Positions 61,879-64,000 of a stretch of 64,000 nucleotides of DNA are shown here, one piece after another. The DNA is from Mesorhizobium sp. AR07 (GTDB lineage Bacteria > Pseudomonadota > Alphaproteobacteria > Rhizobiales > Rhizobiaceae): NCBI RefSeq assembly GCF_024746815.1, contig NZ_CP080525.1, positions 6,504,501-6,568,500 of the forward strand, given 5' to 3'. A program made the translations under genes and the position numbers. The notes below the pieces were generated by a model. The model ran no database searches, was not told where the DNA came from, and saw only the letters and a program-made list of their open reading frames with translations. Each line of letters begins with the position of its first letter. Position 1 is the first letter of the stretch.

Positions 61879-62279
61879 CAATTGTCGGATGGCAGGTGGC
61901 GGTCGCCCAGAAAATCGAAGCCCGTCTCGAAGAAATGGTTGTAGTTGCAGGTCAGTTCCTCGCCGGCCGCGATGTCGCGCAGCGCAAAGCTCTTCTCGGG
62001 CGAGGACACGTCGCAATTCGGCTCGTCGGCATGGTTCATGTAGCGCGCGTCGTCGGCTTCGAAGACGATGTAGTTCGGGTCGCGGCGGTCGGGATAGGAA
62101 TAGCGGTCGAGATAACTCTTCACCGCTCCGGTCTCGCGCTCATAGGTCTCGACCTCGATGAGCCGGTCGAACCTCGGATCCAGCTTCCAGATCAGCGTGC
62201 CACGGGGAATGGGGCTCTTGGCAAAGACACCGATGCCCTGGATGGGCGATTTGTCGAGATAGACGTCGACGAGCAACAT
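61878..62279 (-). CDS. SET-domain protein
   Basis: 133 residues made almost only of a SET fold: DKSPIQGIGVFAKSPIPRGTLIWKL at the N-terminus, the AdoMet/knot sequence RYMNHADEPNCDV, and GEELTCNYNHFF at the C-terminus. SET proteins methylate lysines; small bacterial SET proteins may modify ribosomal or DNA-binding proteins. No pre-SET or post-SET cysteines are seen. ATG 62279 is preceded by CACAAGGG. Neighbours give no hint of the target. Confidence 0.87.
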   Translation of the reverse strand: MLLVDVYLDKSPIQGIGVFAKSPIPRGTLIWKLDPRFDRLIEVETYERETGAVKSYLDRYSYPDRRDPNYIVFEADDARYMNHADEPNCDVSSPEKSFALRDIAAGEELTCNYNHFFETGFDFLGDRHLPSDN

Positions 62280-62378
62280 GGCAGACCCTTGTGAGATGGG
62301 TGATTGGAAGTTGTGAAAAAGCCGCGCACTGGGTAGCGCGCGACCATCGCAATTGCGAGCGGAAAATCGGCTGGCAAT

Positions 62379-62411
62379 TGCATGTCACCCAAAAGTGCGC
62401 GCCGGGTTCCG
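62379..62411 (+). repeat. Intergenic mosaic repeat, partial copy 4
   Basis: TGCATGTCACCCAAAAGTGCGC matches the first half of the 11884-11930 element; the second half has diverged. It lies between the SET gene and the oligopeptidase gene. Confidence 0.5.
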
Positions 62412-62452
62412 CAGCGCGAAAGCGCCGCGTGAACTCTTCAAATGCAAAGTGC

Positions 62453-64000
62453 CTACCGGCTCGCGCCAAGACCGGCCTTTCCCATCACCTTGAGCGCGAA
62501 GGAATAGGTGTAGGCGATCTCCTCCAGCCGTGAAAACCGGCCGGAGGCGCCGGCATGGCCGGAATCCATGTTGATCTTGAACAGCACCGGATTGTTGCCG
62601 CTCTTGCGGTCGCGCAGCCGCGCCACCCATTTGGCCGGCTCCCAATAGGTGACGCGCGGATCGGTGAGACCGGCGAGCGCCAGGATCGGCGGATAGTCGA
62701 GCGCGGCGACATTGTCGTAGGGCGAATAGGCGGCGATGGTTCGGTAATCGTCGGCGGACGCGATCGGGTTACCCCATTCCGGCCATTCCGGCGGCGTCAG
62801 TGGCAAGGTTGCATCGAGCATTGTGGTCAGCACATCGACGAAGGGCACCTCGGCGACGATGCCGCCGAAACGGTCCGGCGCCATGTTGGCGATGGCGCCC
62901 ATCAGCATGCCGCCGGCCGATCCGCCTTGCGCGACGATGCGATCATGGGTCGTGTAGCGCTCGACGACCAGATGGTGAGCCGTGGCGATGAAATCGGTGA
63001 ACGTGTTCATCTTGTGCGCCCGCTTGCCGTCATCGTACCAGCCATAACCCTTGTCCTTGCCGCCGCGGACATGGGCAATGGCAAAGACAAAGCCGCGGTC
63101 GACCAGGGAGAACCAGTTGGTGTTGAATGCCGCCGGCACGGTGATGCCGTAGGAGCCGTAGCCGTAGAGCAGGCAAGGCGCCGACCCATCCAGCGGCGTA
63201 TCGCGATGGTGCAGAAGCGAGATCGGCACCAGTTCGCCATCGGCGGCGGGCGCCATCAGCCGCCTCGTCACATAGTGGTCCGGGTCATGGCCGGACGGCA
63301 CTTCCTGGGTCTTGAGCAGCACCCGCTCGCGGGTGCGCATGTTGTAGTCGAACACCTGGGCCGGCGTCGTCATCGACGAATAGGAAAAGCGCATGACCTC
63401 GGTGTCGTACTCATAGGAACCCGACAGGCCGAGCGAGAAAGCCTCCTCGTCGAGCGACAGGAGATGCTCCTCGCCGCTGGTGCGGTCGCGTACGACGATG
63501 CGCGGCAGGCCCTCCTTGCGTTCCAGGCGGACCATGTGGCCCTTGAAGCCGATCACCGACAGGATCAGCCGGCCGGGTTCATGCGGCACCAGTTCCTGCC
63601 AGTTGGCGCGCACCGGATCGCTGGCCGGCGCCGTCATGATCTTGAAATCCTTGGCGCCGTCGGCATTGGTCAGGATGAAGAAGATGTCGCCGCCTTCTTC
63701 CATGTCGTATTGAAGGCCAATCTCGCGTGGAAAGACCAGCTTGGGTTCGGCAAACGGCTCGCTGGCGCGCAACAGGCGGTATTCCGACGTCTCATGATCG
63801 TTGATGCCAATCATGATCCATTCGTTGGAACGGGTGCCGCCGACATCCATGAAGAAGCCGGGATCGGTTTCCTCATAGATCAGCCGGTCGCTTTCCGGGG
63901 TCTGCCCCAGTGCATGGAACAGCACCTTGCACGGTCGGTGGTTCGGATCGAGCCGGGTGTAGAAGAAGCCGTCATCGCCGGCGTTCCAGACGCCTGAACC
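62453..64000 (-). CDS. ptrB: Oligopeptidase B (prolyl oligopeptidase family, S9A), 5' truncated by the window
   Basis: At least 516 codons are visible and the frame is open to the window edge; the start lies beyond. The beta-propeller part ends about nt 63240, then the alpha/beta-hydrolase domain follows with the serine nucleophile in AQGGSAGGMLMGA (Ser codon near 62918-62920), and the late NMDSGHAGASGRFSRLEE with catalytic His. YTRLDPNHRPCKVLFHALG just inside the edge is typical of oligopeptidase B, which cuts small peptides after basic residues. Confidence 0.93.
   Translation of the reverse strand, partial: GSGVWNAGDDGFFYTRLDPNHRPCKVLFHALGQTPESDRLIYEETDPGFFMDVGGTRSNEWIMIGINDHETSEYRLLRASEPFAEPKLVFPREIGLQYDMEEGGDIFFILTNADGAKDFKIMTAPASDPVRANWQELVPHEPGRLILSVIGFKGHMVRLERKEGLPRIVVRDRTSGEEHLLSLDEEAFSLGLSGSYEYDTEVMRFSYSSMTTPAQVFDYNMRTRERVLLKTQEVPSGHDPDHYVTRRLMAPAADGELVPISLLHHRDTPLDGSAPCLLYGYGSYGITVPAAFNTNWFSLVDRGFVFAIAHVRGGKDKGYGWYDDGKRAHKMNTFTDFIATAHHLVVERYTTHDRIVAQGGSAGGMLMGAIANMAPDRFGGIVAEVPFVDVLTTMLDATLPLTPPEWPEWGNPIASADDYRTIAAYSPYDNVAALDYPPILALAGLTDPRVTYWEPAKWVARLRDRKSGNNPVLFKINMDSGHAGASGRFSRLEEIAYTYSFALKVMGKAGLGASR

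Overview
The window reads as chromosomal sequence of a rhizobial alphaproteobacterium, most likely Mesorhizobium. The grounds are: high GC; the glgP-glgB-glgC-glgA-pgm-glgX order; a FrcBCA-type fructose ABC transporter whose binding protein closely resembles Sinorhizobium FrcB; a fused CysN-CysC; a betI-betC-betA-betB cluster; and several families of short palindromic intergenic repeats of the kind I associate with Mesorhizobium. About 54 genes are packed tightly, many with 1 to 4 base stop/start overlaps. One tRNA (Pro, anticodon CGG) and one insertion sequence (ISAs1 type) are present. There is no rRNA, CRISPR array or prophage.

Layout. 1-3136: end of sulfate activation (cysNC, cysQ) facing a DegT/StrS sugar aminotransferase. 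3391-9245: fructose module, with a ROK regulator, a FucU/RbsD-type mutarotase and a PfkB kinase on the minus strand, divergent from frcB-frcC-frcA. 9378-22302: seven co-directional glycogen genes (glgP, glgB, glgC, glgA, pgm, glgX) plus an alpha-glucosidase, which could store and mobilise the sugar brought in next door. 22321-24534: a TadG/TadE-like pair. 24807-30240: oligopeptide ABC transporter with fused ATPases. 30241-32402: small accessory patch with a RelE-type toxin/XRE antitoxin, a small lipoprotein, a secreted His-rich peptide and tRNA-Pro. 32618-38317: phosphomannomutase, NmrA-like reductase with divergent LysR regulator, and a fused GDP-mannose pyrophosphorylase/AGE-type isomerase. 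38350-39740: ISAs1-family element and mosaic repeats. 39741-46036: betaine synthesis operon betI-betC-dehydratase-betA-betB. 46237-50513: thiolase, asparaginase, Tat-exported beta-helix protein, GreA-like factor. 50510-51117: Doc toxin with AbrB-type antitoxin. 51191-54768: methylmalonyl-CoA mutase subunits. 55106-64000: HerA-like ATPase, L,D-transpeptidase, haloacid dehalogenase, class IV aminotransferase, superoxide dismutase, two c-type cytochromes, a SET-domain protein and a truncated oligopeptidase B.

No wholly new multi-gene system is obvious. The most interesting material is in regulation and small structure: an 11-bp dyad whose arms each hold a TTGACA box between the ROK regulator and frcB; hairpins directly after both solute-binding-protein genes; overlapping or repeated operator-like sites in front of both toxin-antitoxin pairs; candidate EcfG-type general-stress promoters in front of sodB and the His-rich peptide gene; in-frame 24-bp repeats running through the glgB stop codon; a 19-bp tandem repeat upstream of the HerA-like gene; and a 17-bp perfect stem in the asparaginase leader. 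The gene-level points worth testing are a mutarotase beside a fructose importer and kinase, a PLP dehydratase inserted in the bet operon, and the ManC-AGE fusion.
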